64,000 nt of DNA. Origin: Podospora pseudocomata. Its lineage: Eukaryota > Ascomycota > Sordariomycetes > Sordariales > Podosporaceae. Positions 52,631-62,364 of the stretch are shown here, piece after piece. The DNA lies in the NCBI RefSeq assembly GCF_035222375.1, contig NW_026946362.1, positions 1 to 64,000 of the forward strand. The letters are read 5' to 3'. The translations under genes were made by a program, and so were the position numbers. The notes below the pieces were generated by a model. That model was given only the letters and a program-made list of their open reading frames with translations, did no database searches and was not told the origin of the DNA. Positions within the stretch are counted from its first letter, which is position 1, and each line of letters opens with the position of its first letter.

Positions 52631-54447
52631 AAGGAGGGCTCATTAGTCTCGATTAATACGAGTAAAAAGGAAGAAGCATGAAATATTGTTGTACGACTGT
52701 TTAATTAAAACAAAGCACTTTGCATAAAGATGAAAATCTAGGTATTGAGTGTGATCTCTGCCCGATGCCGGCTGGTTAACGAATTAACTATATTGATAAA
52801 AGTATGGTCTTAGAGGAACCCCCGGTTAATGGCGGCCTTAGCGTGAGGGTCCTAAGGTAGCGAAACGCCTTGGCCGTTAAATGCGGTCTTGCATGAATGA
52901 TGTAACGATACAACAGCTGTCTCTATGATTGACTCAGTGAAATTGGAATAGCAGTGCAGATACTGCTTACCTCTAGTTAGACGAGAAGACCCTATGCAGC
53001 TTTACTGTTACTAATTATTGAATATGATCCCGGCTATTCTGAGTGTATAAGGTAATTGATAAAATATAATTGAAACACCTTTATTATTCCATCATATTAT
53101 AATTTATTTATTTTAAATTTATCTTAGATTTTTATACTATACACTACTAAACGTGCTAGTATGGAAATCAGTGTAGCTATATGCGGAACTAAATAAGAAA
53201 GTCAACCGAAATAAATAAATCAAACTACAAGGACGGCGCTATATATAGCTCGTCGTCAAAATACGTATCAGTATGGTGTGATAAGGCAATTTTGTGGCGC
53301 AGCTACATAGCTGCACCGCTAGTTAGTTGACACCTCACTATGAAGTTACTAATTTACGAACTATAAAATTACGAAGTTAGGAACTTCGTAGTTTACTCAT
53401 ACCAATACAATACGTATTTATAAGGTAGAACAATTGTTAGGAGACAGTTTATGCGGGGCACAGACCCCATAAAGAGTAAATGGGTGTGTCTAATAATAAA
53501 AAAATTTATGTTTGCAATTTTTTATAGTAATCCTATATTTAATCATGTATGTTCTATTCATAGAATATAATATGAATGAATTCGATTCATTTATAATATA
53601 GTCCTTGGGTACAGTATAAAAATTATATATGTATTTTTGCAATATAATTTCCATGAAATTAGGAGGTAAGATTTTATTTATAGTGAAATTAGACGTAATA
53701 AAGTAAATATTATGAGATAGGCGCAAGCTCGAGGCACAAGTTATGGCGCAAGCTCTAGCACCTCGAGTTTGCACCTCTCTAATATTTTACTATAGTTATT
53801 ATTTAGTGCTGCTGTGCTTAAAATATTTAGCGCAAGCTAAATCTAAGCCTGAAGTATGCTACGCTTAAATTATTTTAAGTGTAAGCTTTTTAATAATAAA
53901 AATGTTTGTTACTTATAAAGCTTAATGGCTTAATCTTGCCTTACTGTTTGATTAACAACAAATCTTACAGTCGCGTAAGCGGGGCATAGGATCACAAGAT
54001 ACAAAAAGGAGAGATCTTGGATTATTGGAAAAGCTACGCTAGGGATGTTTGTCCTTCAATATTTATATTTATGTATACGAAGTCCACATACAGACGTATA
54101 GACATACATACTACGTTAGGGATATTTGTACAGAAGTATGTCTGCATAAATATCATACGAAGTATGAAATCGGCTTACGTACGCAATAAATAATTGATAA
54201 TATATTGGGTTAATTTCAAAAATTACTTTTAAGGCTGGGGTGATATATAGCTGTATACAGCTCGCTCTAGAAAAAAAGTAAATTTGAAGCGAAATTTATC
54301 TCAGCATTATAAAGCAGCTAGCTGCTTTACATAAAGATAAAATCGTTCAACGACTATAAGGTGAGTAATGCTAACAATAATCCTTTATTAATACCCAACT
54401 TTCTTTTTTTTTTAATATGTAAAAAAATATAATAAATTATACATAGC

Positions 54448-55902
54448 ATGAATAATAAAACTCCAAAGTTTTTATCTATTTTTTTGGCGCAAGCTCTTAA
54501 TAAAGATAATAAAAAAATACCTTTTAAAAGTAAATCTGAAGTAGGAAAAAGATACTTTCCCCCTGTATCTAGGGAATGAAAAAATAGTATTTATGTATTT
54601 AATAAAAATAATATAAAAAATATGCCTATTTATGATTTAAATATTAATTTATTAATTAAAAGTTTTTTTAATTTGTATTTTAATCCTAAATTTTTATATA
54701 ATAAATATAGATCATATAAAACTAGAAGTATTTCATTAAATAAAATATTTGCTAGTAAGGCAGAAGTAAAACATACTAATAATAAAGCAGTTATAACTGT
54801 ATATGTCTATAACAGAGAAAAAATATCTTTATTAAAAAAAATAAAAAAATTAAACAAAAATCTTTTTAATTTAATGGCTAAATTTGCAGTTATTTTATAT
54901 AAGAAGGAAGGTGGCTGCACACGAAGTCTGGCTGCTTCTAATTCGGAGGATATGCAAACAAGCTATAGCTCTGATTTTAAGGATTTAGCTAAAGCTGATA
55001 ACCAACCAGTAGCCCTACGAAGTCTGCAAGAAATTTTTAAATATGAAAAAACTCTAACTAAATCTTTTTTAATTAAAAACTTAAGACTTCTTAGAAAATA
55101 TAAATTAAGACTAAATCTTAATAAATATAAATTTGAAGAAAAACTTTTATATAAATTGAAAAATTTTATAGTAAAATATTATAATAAGAAAGTTGAATTT
55201 AATATTGTAAATATTAGATCGGTGGTATTTCATAGTGATTTTTTCACTAATATTTTACTATCTAAATTAAAAAATAGAAGAGCTAATATATTAAGAACGA
55301 TGGATACTATTTTAAATAAGGTAGTTTTACCTAAAGTAAATAGAATAATAGAAAAAAGTTTTCATATAAAAGGTATAGATTTTAAATTATTAGAAAATAA
55401 ATATCTAAATACTAAAATAAGTTATATACTTAGAGGGGGCAAGCTCGATAAGAATTTATCTAAATTCTTAAATAAGTTATTTTATAACGTTATGAGTGCC
55501 GCTGCCACAGCAGCAGCTTCACACCAGTGCCTTAATAAAGATTATTTAAAAATATATGAAATAATTTTTAATTCTATAAATTATAAAAATATGGGCGGTG
55601 TAAGATTAGAAGCTAAAGGTAGATTAACTAAACGATATAGAGCAGATAGATCTCAATTTAAAGTAAGGTGGAAAGGAGGTTTGAAAAACATTGATTCTTC
55701 ATATAAAGGATTATCATCTATAAATATGAGAGGTTTTGTTAAACCTAATATTGATTATTCAATACTAGCGTATAAACGTCGGATTGGTGCTTTTGCAGTA
55801 AAAGGTTGAGTGTCAGGTAAATCTTATTCTACATCAGCTACTTATAGTTCAGTTAATACGAGTATAAATTCATGGGCTGTCACAGGATTTTCTGATGCAT
55901 AA
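54448..55902 (+). CDS. rps3: Ribosomal protein S3 with fused LAGLIDADG start
   Basis: Small-subunit protein, long basic N-terminal part, then the conserved end GRLTKRYRADRSQFKVRWKGG and RRIGAFAVKGWVSGK at about 55617-55829. Normally the protein stops there; here the frame continues through SYSTSATYS into WAVTGFSDA and a stop at 55900. Three low-compl. insertions (about 54910-54960, 55012-55030, 55498-55530) and a gggcaagctc unit (55437) show repeat invasion. Start ATG 54448 follows an AT-rich leader; ATG 54622 is a less likely alternative. Confidence 0.85.
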
Positions 55903-56268
55903 GGTTCATTTAATATAACAGTTTATAATGATAATACTCGTTCTACTAGTTGAGCTATAAAATTACGTTTTAAAATTGAGTTACATAATCGGGATTTACA
56001 TATATTAAATGAAATTAAAAAATTCTTTAATGGAGGAACTATCATAACGGATGAAAATAGTCAAATTAAATTTGAGTCTTTAAAAGAATTAGAGTTGATT
56101 ATAAATCATTTTGATAAATATCCTCTAGTTACAAAAAAATTTGAAGACTATCTACTTTTTAGACAAGCTTATGTAATGTTAAAAAACAAAGAACATTTAA
56201 CTGAAGTAGGTTTAAAAGAAATACGTAATATAAAATTATATATGAATAAAGGAAGAGTTTTAAGTTAA
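55830..56268 (+). pseudogene. Broken LAGLIDADG homing endonuclease fused to rps3
   Basis: In the rps3 frame. The motif reads GFSDA-stop-GSFNI: the Glu codon expected after DA is TAA (55900-55902). Downstream the frame is open to 56268 with typical single-motif nuclease sequence (KLRFKIELHNRDLHIL, HFDKYPLVTKKFEDYLLFRQ). Length (about 145 codons) fits one motif only. A dead endonuclease remnant that also gave rps3 a longer tail. Confidence 0.78.
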
Positions 56269-57023
56269 AAAGCAATGTGGAAGCTATAAATAAAAAAAAA
56301 ATAGCGGAAAATAATAGGTTTGTATTTAGGGCGTAAACTCGTACATTAATTTTAGGTACGAGCCCCATCTGGTGAAAAAAAAATAAGAAATGAAGAAATA
56401 GTCTGAACCCTTTTGTAAAAAATGGAAATAAATTAAAATGATAACAAGTTGAACAGGCTAATTTGCGCAAGAGTGTACATAATGAGTGCGCGGTTTGGCA
56501 CCTCGATGTCGGCTTAACTTATCCTCACGGATGCAGAAACTATGTAGGGTACGACTGTTCGTCGATTAAAAAGTTACATGAGCTGGGTTAAATACGTCGT
56601 GAGACAGTATGGTTTCTATCTTCTAGAGGGAATTAGAATATAACAAGGATTAATCTTGTACGAAAGGAACATGGGGTACTGTTGTATACCCAAAAGGTAT
56701 GCCAATTTTATTAACCTCTGGTTTACCTGTTGTTTATGTGCCTTGTATTAATTTCTTTTTTTTCGACGTCGTACGAAAGAAAAAAAAGGAAAATGGGATG
56801 TTATAGTCACTAACTAAATAAATAACATAAGCATGGCAGGAAAGCTAAGTTAGTCAAAGATAAGTGCTGAAAGCATATAGGCACGAAGCTTGTCTTGGGA
56901 TATTTCTTAAATATACGTAATATAATATTACGTCATTAGGCTTAATTTGCAAGAATCTAGAGATTTTAAGGTATTAAGTACTAATTTTATAGTAAACTAT
57001 ATAATTGATATATTTTATTTAAA

Positions 57024-57094
57024 GCCGAGTTAGCATAAAAGGAATGCAATTGTTTTGTAATCAATAGAAGTAAGTGCGATACTTGCACCCGGCT
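57024..57094 (+). tRNA. trnT: tRNA-Thr (UGU)
   Basis: Acceptor gccgagt/acccggc (one mismatch), anticodon loop ttTGTaa, T-arm with tgcgata loop. First of the post-rnl cluster, as in relatives. Confidence 0.82.
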
Positions 57095-57105
57095 AGGAGT
57101 TATAA

Positions 57106-57177
57106 GGATTAGTAGTCAAGTGGTACGACATAGCTCTTTCAATGCTAGCATCGCAGGTTCGATTCCTGCCTAGTCTA
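57106..57177 (+). tRNA. trnE: tRNA-Glu (UUC)
   Basis: Acceptor ggattag/ctagtct, anticodon loop ctTTCaa, T-arm gcagg-ttcgatt-cctgc. Confidence 0.9.
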
Positions 57178-57348
57178 TTAGGTAGGCGCAAGCGTACATA
57201 CATAATGGCGAAGTATATCGAGGAGCTTGCGCTATATATACAGCAGACGAAGTATAAATATATCTACGTCAGGCGCGGAGGTTTACATACAACGAGTTAT
57301 ATATATAACCCTACGTATGTATACCCAGCACCGTCATTCTTTTTATTG
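57178..57348. repeat. GC-repeat spacer trnE-trnM
   Basis: gcgcaagcg, gaggagcttgcgctatatata and cagacgaagtata units occupy most of this spacer; no gene. Confidence 0.6.
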
Positions 57349-57419
57349 AGGCTATAGCTCAATTGGTAGAGCGTACTGCTCATAACAGTAATTATAAGTG
57401 TTCAAGTCACTTTAGCCTT
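57349..57419 (+). tRNA. trnM: tRNA-Met (CAU), first
   Basis: Acceptor aggctat/ttagcct, D-arm agctcaattggtagagc, anticodon arm ctg-ctCATaa-cag, T-loop ttcaagt. Confidence 0.87.
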
Positions 57420-57509
57420 ATGGCTGCATATTCTGCTGCAGACGACTTCGTCGTGCGCTTTAACTTTTAAGTGTACGACGAAGTCGTCTGCAGCAAAAGT
57501 TCTTAATAA

Positions 57510-57580
57510 TGCGGGTTGGTGTAATAGAAACATTTTTGGCTCATGCCCAAAAGACAAGGGTGCAAATCCTTTACCCGCAT
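57510..57580 (+). tRNA. trnM: tRNA-Met (CAU), second
   Basis: Acceptor tgcgggt/acccgca, anticodon arm tttgg-ctCATgc-ccaaa, T-arm aaggg-tgcaaat-ccttt. Flanked by a 14-bp inverted pair: gcagacgacttcgtcg (57437) and cgacgaagtcgtctgc (57477). Confidence 0.87.
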
Positions 57581-57599
57581 CTGTATATAGATATAGATT

Positions 57600-57700
57600 T
57601 CAGGCTGGCTTGGCGGCTACGCCACAGGAAGTATGCGGCGCTATATATAGCGATATATATAGCGGCGCAAGCTCCTCCTCGAGCTTGCGCCCTCCTCCTT
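57600..57700. repeat. GC palindrome cluster
   Basis: ggctacgcc, gcgctatatatagcgatatatatagc and gcgcaagctc...gagcttgcgc units in tandem between trnM and trnL; able to form a long hairpin around ctcctcctcgag. Confidence 0.7.
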
Positions 57701-57824
57701 TAATATGTAATATGAGCATGCGCTTTAGACTGGTGCGACATATAGCGCTGGGCACACAAGCTTCCTGACGAAGTATGTCGGGCGCCATAAAATGTAAGGC
57801 TGCTCTTATTTATATCTTTATTAT

Positions 57825-57906
57825 ATCCGAGTGCTGGAATGGTAGACAGTGCAAGCTTAAGTTTTGCTGGTTAATAGCCGTGAACGTTCAAGTCGTTCCT
57901 CGGATA
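57825..57906 (+). tRNA. trnL: tRNA-Leu (UAA)
   Basis: Class II. Acceptor atccgag/ctcggat, anticodon arm gcaag-ctTAAgt-tttgc, variable arm, T-arm gaacg-ttcaagt-cgttc. Confidence 0.9.
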
Positions 57907-58018
57907 TTATATAGTTCTGGGTGCTATATATAGCGCAAGCTCCTCCTCCTCCTCAAGGTTGAGATGTTGCTACTTGCGCTAAATATTTTAAGCGTACGAC
58001 GAAGTCGTCTGCACATAA

Positions 58019-58091
58019 GGGGATATAGTCTAATTTGGTAAAACGCTGACTTTGCACGTCGGATTTTCAGGTTCAATTCCTGATTTCTCCA
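58019..58091 (+). tRNA. trnA: tRNA-Ala (UGC)
   Basis: Acceptor ggggata/tttctcc (one mismatch, one wobble), anticodon arm ctgac-ttTGCac-gtcgg, T-arm tcagg-ttcaatt-cctga. Confidence 0.88.
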
Positions 58092-58094
58092 TAA

Positions 58095-58167
58095 GCCTGA
58101 GAAGCTCAATTGGTAGAGCAGAGCATTGAAGCTGCTTTGGTTGTAAGTTCAAGTCTTACCTTAGGCA
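58095..58167 (+). tRNA. trnF: tRNA-Phe (GAA)
   Basis: Acceptor gcctgag/cttaggc, anticodon arm gagca-ttGAAgc-tgctt, T-arm gtaag-ttcaagt-cttac. Only 9 nt before the next tRNA, so no trnK fits between. Confidence 0.9.
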
Positions 58168-58176
58168 TAAAATATA

Positions 58177-58260
58177 ATGGATGTGCTGGAAATGGTAGAC
58201 AGGAGCCGCTTAGGACGGTTTGGTTTAACGACTGTACAAGTTCAAATCTTGTCATCTATA
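58177..58260 (+). tRNA. trnL: tRNA-Leu (UAG)
   Basis: Class II. Acceptor atggatg/catctat, anticodon arm agccg-ctTAGga-cggtt, T-arm acaag-ttcaaat-cttgt. Confidence 0.9.
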
Positions 58261-58318
58261 TTTTATAATATATAGAAAATTTAGGCTGCAGCTACTAAAG
58301 CTAAAGCTCTTTATTGAG

Positions 58319-58391
58319 TATGTTGTGGACTAATGGGTAAGTCATAAATTTTTGGTATTTACAATTGAGTGTTCGAATCACTCCAACATAA
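58319..58391 (+). tRNA. trnQ: tRNA-Gln (UUG)
   Basis: Acceptor tatgttg/caacata, anticodon arm taaat-ttTTGgt-attta, T-arm gagtg-ttcgaat-cactc. Confidence 0.88.
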
Positions 58392-58444
58392 TTTTTATCT
58401 ATCCGAGCTTGCGTCCTGGCGAAGTATGTCTGGGGGGGGGGCGT

Positions 58445-58495
58445 GCGATATACCGCACGAAAAAGATTAAATGCATTTTTCGAGCGGTATATCGC
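58445..58495 (+). repeat. Long hairpin, about 20-bp stem
   Basis: gcgataTACCGC pairs perfectly with GCGGTAtatcgc over 12 bp, extended by acgaaaaa/tttttcga with one mismatch, loop about 11 nt. Confidence 0.85.
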
Positions 58496-58742
58496 GCGCA
58501 CAAGCTCAGAAAATTTATAATTAGGTTAGTAGTGCTATGTTTATACGTTACTTAGGCGCAAGCTCTAATTATTGCTATAATATACTTATTTTTAAGCTGC
58601 AATTGTGGCTTCGCAGCTTCGCGTGCTAAAGTTATAAAAAAAAATAAACCTCGTATTTATTATATAATAAATATTCTAAAGCTTATAGAGCTTGTGCGCG
58701 ATATATACCACACGGAAAATATGAGAATATTAATATTGAGAA

Positions 58743-58780
58743 GGAGCTTGCTTGCGCTATATATAGCGCAAACAAGCTCC
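58743..58780 (+). repeat. Near-perfect palindrome around gcgctatatatagcgc
   Basis: ggagcttg-c-ttgcgctata mirrored by tatagcgcaa-a-caagctcc; one mismatch pair. Same design as the palindrome at 62170-62203. Confidence 0.85.
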
Positions 58781-58801
58781 TCCTCGCTCTTATTATTTTA
58801 A

Positions 58802-58876
58802 GGATAATATAGCTCAATAGGTAGAGCGACTGTATGTGGCACAGTAGGTTCTCTGTTCAAATCAGAGTATTGTCCC
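58802..58876 (+). tRNA. trnH: tRNA-His (GUG)
   Basis: Acceptor ggataat/attgtcc, anticodon arm actgt-atGTGgc-acagt, T-arm ctctg-ttcaaat-cagag. Confidence 0.9.
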
Positions 58877-58896
58877 TTTATTGTTTTTAGGAGGAG

Positions 58897-58926
58897 GAGC
58901 GCGGTGCTATATATAGCACCGCGCTC
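58897..58926 (+). repeat. Perfect 30-nt palindrome
   Basis: gagcgcggtgctata and its exact reverse complement meet with no loop; cruciform-capable. Lies 20 nt after trnH. Confidence 0.9.
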
Positions 58927-59183
58927 CCTATCCTTTTTTCCTTACGCTAAGGACTAGCACTACCTGCACACGATTTCTTGCGACGTTTACGCTAGTATAA
59001 CTAAGTCGTACGTACTACGTACTCCTTGTATATTTAGGGTGCTGGGCTTACATACGTACGGCTATATATATAGATCTATAGCTCGTCATCTGTACGCGAC
59101 GTAGTATGCATACATACCGTCATGCATACTACGTCGCGCGAGCTCCTCCTCGCGTGAGCGCAAGCTCTAATATAATAAAGTAG
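58927..59183. other. Spacer trnH-trnM, palindromes
   Basis: No gene. tacgtactacgtac units and an inverted pair gcgacgtagtatgcat / atgcatactacgtcgc (59097-59136). Confidence 0.6.
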
Positions 59184-59254
59184 GCCCGGGTAGTTTAAAG
59201 GTAAAACCTTAATTTCATACGTTAAAGATGAGAATTCGATTTTCTCCCCAGGTT
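59184..59254 (+). tRNA. trnM: tRNA-Met (CAU), third
   Basis: Acceptor gcccggg/cccaggt (one mismatch), anticodon arm ttaat-ttCATac-gttaa, T-arm gagaa-ttcgatt-ttctc. Precedes nad2, as in relatives. Followed by a ttggttgattgg microsatellite-like tract (59258-59300). Confidence 0.85.
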
Positions 59255-59522
59255 AGTTGATTGGTTGGCTGATTGGTTGGTTGATTGGTTGGTTGATTTT
59301 TAGAATGAGGAGTTTTTATATGTTTTTATAGGAGCTTGCACGATTTCGCCATATAAGGTGGTGGCAGACATACATATATGTCACCGTACGTATGCGCCGT
59401 ATTTATTTGAGTTATAACAGTAAAGAGCATCACATCGTTGCTTATTATTTAAGCAAGCTCGCTAATTATTAGCCGTTCAAGCTTGCTTAAAATAATAAAG
59501 CCTTAATTTTTTTTTTTATTTT

Positions 59523-61193
59523 ATGATATTTATAAGTATAATAGGATTATTACTGTCGAATGCCGTTACTTTAAGGCAGGATATGTCGGTTAACTTCAAC
59601 CGAATTGCTCTTATAGATTTGATTTATTGTATTTTACATGATACAATGAGTTTGTCTATAATTAATAAAGGTATTGGGCTACATGGAGGTTTATTACATA
59701 TTACTAATATAACATTAATATTTCATATATTTATTTTTTTTTTAAGTATATTAATATTACAATTAACGAGTTTCTACCCCCGAAAAGCCTGAATACCTGA
59801 ACATTCATCATTAAAAGATATAATTTATCAAAAATTTTTAAATTATAGAACCAAAATTTTTAATAAAATGGGGGAACATATGAAAATTATCGAATATCCT
59901 TTAATATTATTATTTGTTATCAGTGGAGCAGTCTTTTTAATGTCTACGAATGATTTAGTTTCTATATTTCTTTCTATTGAATTGCAAAGTTATGGCTTGT
60001 ATTTATTAAGTACTATTTATAGAAATTCTGAATTATCTACAGCAGGGGGTTTAATTTATTTTTTATTAGGTGGTTTAAGCTCGTGCTTTATTTTATTAGG
60101 TACAAGTTTATTATATATTAATTCTGGTACTACAAGTCTGGATGGGCTTTATATACTTAATAGTATAAGTGATGTAAAAGATGGTGCTGCGGATATGCCT
60201 GCTTTAACTTCATGGTATAAATCATATTATTTAAATTTTGCTTTACTAGTATTTAGTATAGGGTTTTTATTTAAAGTAAGTGCAGCACCTTTTCATTTTT
60301 GATCTCCTGACGTATATGATGCTATACCCACTATAGTTACAACATTTGTGGCTATAATAGCTAAAATTTCTATTTTTATATTTTTGTTAGAATTAGTTTA
60401 TCATACAAATAATTATTTATCAGAATTTAGTTGAACATACCTTTTATTAATAAGTTCTCTTTTTTCATTAATAATTGGAACTGTTGTTGGTTTGACACAA
60501 TTTAGAATTAAGAGATTACTTGCGTACAGTACTATCTCTCATGTAGGTTTTATATTATTAGCTTTAAGTGGTTGTAGTATAGAATCAACACAAGCTTTTA
60601 TATTTTATTTAATACAATATTCTATAAGTAATTTAAATGTGTTTATTATAATAATTACTATAGGGTTTTCTTTATATGGTTATATAACAACAAATAAAGA
60701 ATATAAAGATTTATTAGATAAAAATAACTCTCCAATACAAGTAATTAGCCAATTAAAAGGGTATTTCTATATAAATCCTTTATTATCTTTAAGTTTAGCT
60801 ATCACAATTTTCTCTTTTGTGGGTATACCACCTCTAGTAGGGTTTTTTGCCAAACAGATGGTATTAAGTGCTGCTTTAGATAATGGTTATATTTTCTTAA
60901 CTTTAATTGCAATACTTACTAGTGTAATTGGTGCAGTTTATTACTTAAATATAATAAAAAAAATTTTTTTCTATTTACCTGATCATAGTATAAATCCTTC
61001 TATAGGTGAATTTTTATTTAAAAAGGGTTTAATCTTTGAAGCTGGGGATTTTAAGGGTAGAATTACACTTATATCTAGCCCTTTTTCTATTACAATTTCT
61101 ATAATTACATTGGTAATATTATTATTTATATTTATGAATAAAGAATGATTAAGTATGGGTACCATATTGGTACAAGTTTTATTTAGTAATTAA
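59523..61193 (+). CDS. nad2: NADH dehydrogenase subunit 2
   Basis: Proton-pumping membrane subunit of complex I, 556 residues, no intron. Landmarks [51 protein letters not shown] and [17 protein letters not shown] 59523 begins the first helix. Ends TAA directly followed by the nad3 ATG, so the pair is one transcript. Confidence 0.95.
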
Positions 61194-61607
61194 ATGAGTA
61201 GTATGACATTATTTATTTTATTTGTATCTATAATTGCTTTACTTTTTTTATTTATTAATTTAATATTTGCTCCTCATAATCCTTATCAAGAGAAATATAG
61301 CATATTTGAATGTGGTTTTCATAGTTTTTTAGGGCAAAATAGAACACAATTTGGTGTTAAATTTTTTATTTTCGCTTTAGTATACTTATTATTAGATTTA
61401 GAAATATTATTAACTTTTCCTTTTGCTGTTAGTGAGTATGTCAATAATATTTACGGTTTAATTATATTATTAGGGTTTATAACTATTATAACTATAGGTT
61501 TTGTTTATGAATTAGGTAAAAGTGCATTGAAAATTGATAGTAGACAGGTAATAACTATGACAAGGTTTAATTATTCTTCAACAATAGAGTATTTAGGTAA
61601 AATATAA
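61194..61607 (+). CDS. nad3: NADH dehydrogenase subunit 3
   Basis: Complex I membrane subunit near the quinone site, 137 residues. Landmarks [17 protein letters not shown] (the active/deactive Cys loop) and [14 protein letters not shown]. Its ATG touches the nad2 stop with no spacer. Confidence 0.95.
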
Positions 61608-61900
61608 ATTTGGACTTTATTTTATAAAATGCCAATTTTGTACTTCTGCTTATTTACTTAATTTGTACTTCGTATGACTTCGTCGTACGACTTCGTCATA
61701 CTTCGAGTTTACGCCGAAGCACGAAGTAGTGCTAATATTTAGCGAAAGGCAAAAAAAAAATTTTTTTTTAGGTGTAAGCTCTATAAATTGTAAATAATAT
61801 ATTATATACCTAGATATAGCTGTTTATGTTTAATATTAATAAAATTAATGCGGGTGGCGGCATATGTTGGTTAGCTAAAAAGTCACCTTTTATTTTTTTT
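61608..61900. other. Spacer nad3-trnR
   Basis: No gene. acttcgtcgtacgacttcgtcata repeats near 61665-61705 and an A/T run (61750-61770). Confidence 0.5.
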
Positions 61901-61970
61901 TCCCATTAGCTCAATGGTAGAGCAGAATACTTCTAATATTACGGTTTTTAGTTCGAGTCTAAAATGGGAA
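61901..61970 (+). tRNA. trnR: tRNA-Arg (UCU)
   Basis: Acceptor tcccatt/aatggga, D-arm agctcaatggtagagc, anticodon loop ctTCTaa, T-arm tttag-ttcgagt-ctaaa. Second Arg tRNA in the window. Confidence 0.88.
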
Positions 61971-62364
61971 TCATTATTTATCCTTATACTTTTAAAGTAT
62001 ATACAGTTATTATATTACTTTTTTTACTGATCTGATATTTATGGCTTTACTTTTAAATATATTTAGTAGATAATTCGCCCCCCTTTTCTTTACTCAGCCT
62101 GATTTTTTTTTCATGCTATATCTGAGTCTTCGTATGGGATATTTATACTTCGTCTGCGCTATATATAGCGAGGAGCTTGCGCTATATATAGCGCAAGCTC
62201 CTCCTCTACATACTTCGTCAGTATGTATGTATGCTTGCGCCCTCCTCGCTCTAAAGTATCTTAAAATATATTAGTGATGTTATTGTAATTTAATTTAATT
62301 TAATTTAATTTATAATATCATTAATTGATAAAGTGGTGTTAAATAAGGCGCGGCGCAAGCTCGC
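61971..62364. other. Spacer trnR-rns with palindrome
   Basis: No gene. Contains the 34-nt palindrome at 62170-62203, a copy of a ttaaaatatattagtgatgtt sequence also at about 48066, and a ttaat tandem run (62291-62312). Confidence 0.6.
62170..62203 (+). repeat. Perfect 34-nt palindrome
   Basis: gaggagcttgcgctata and its exact reverse complement; unites the gcgcaagctc and gctatatatagc repeat families in one cruciform-capable unit. Confidence 0.9.

Larger units (their letters stand above)
54047..56451 (+). mobile_element. rnl intron 2 (omega-site), group I, carrying rps3
   Basis: Splits gctagggat|aacaggct, the same place as the yeast omega intron and the usual home of rps3 in Pezizomycotina. 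Core cgttcaacgactataaggtgag (about 54343), gaagaaatagtctgaaccc (56391-56409), end gataacaagttg. Confidence 0.9.
49190..57010 (+). rRNA. rnl: Large subunit ribosomal RNA (3 exons)
   Basis: Exons about 49190-51137, 52631-54046, 56452-57010. Recognised segments: cgacagtgaaaagtaccgtgaggg (domain I), ctaaggtagcgaaacgcc and gacgagaagaccctatg (domain IV/V), agctacgctagggat|aacaggct (peptidyl transferase region), cctcgatgtcggct and agtacgaaaggaac-like (domain VI). Both ends are approximate. GC-repeat units have been inserted in variable parts (about 50140-50180, 50805-50875, 53232-53360, 53720-53860). Confidence 0.92.
58392..58801. other. Spacer trnQ-trnH with long hairpins
   Basis: No gene. A run of ten G (58432-58441) is followed by a hairpin at 58445-58495 and an imperfect gctatatatagc palindrome at 58743-58780. 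Confidence 0.6.

Noticed and set aside
57142-57703. ORFs in the tRNA cluster
   Set aside because: They overlap trnE and trnM genes and repeats; no coding signal.
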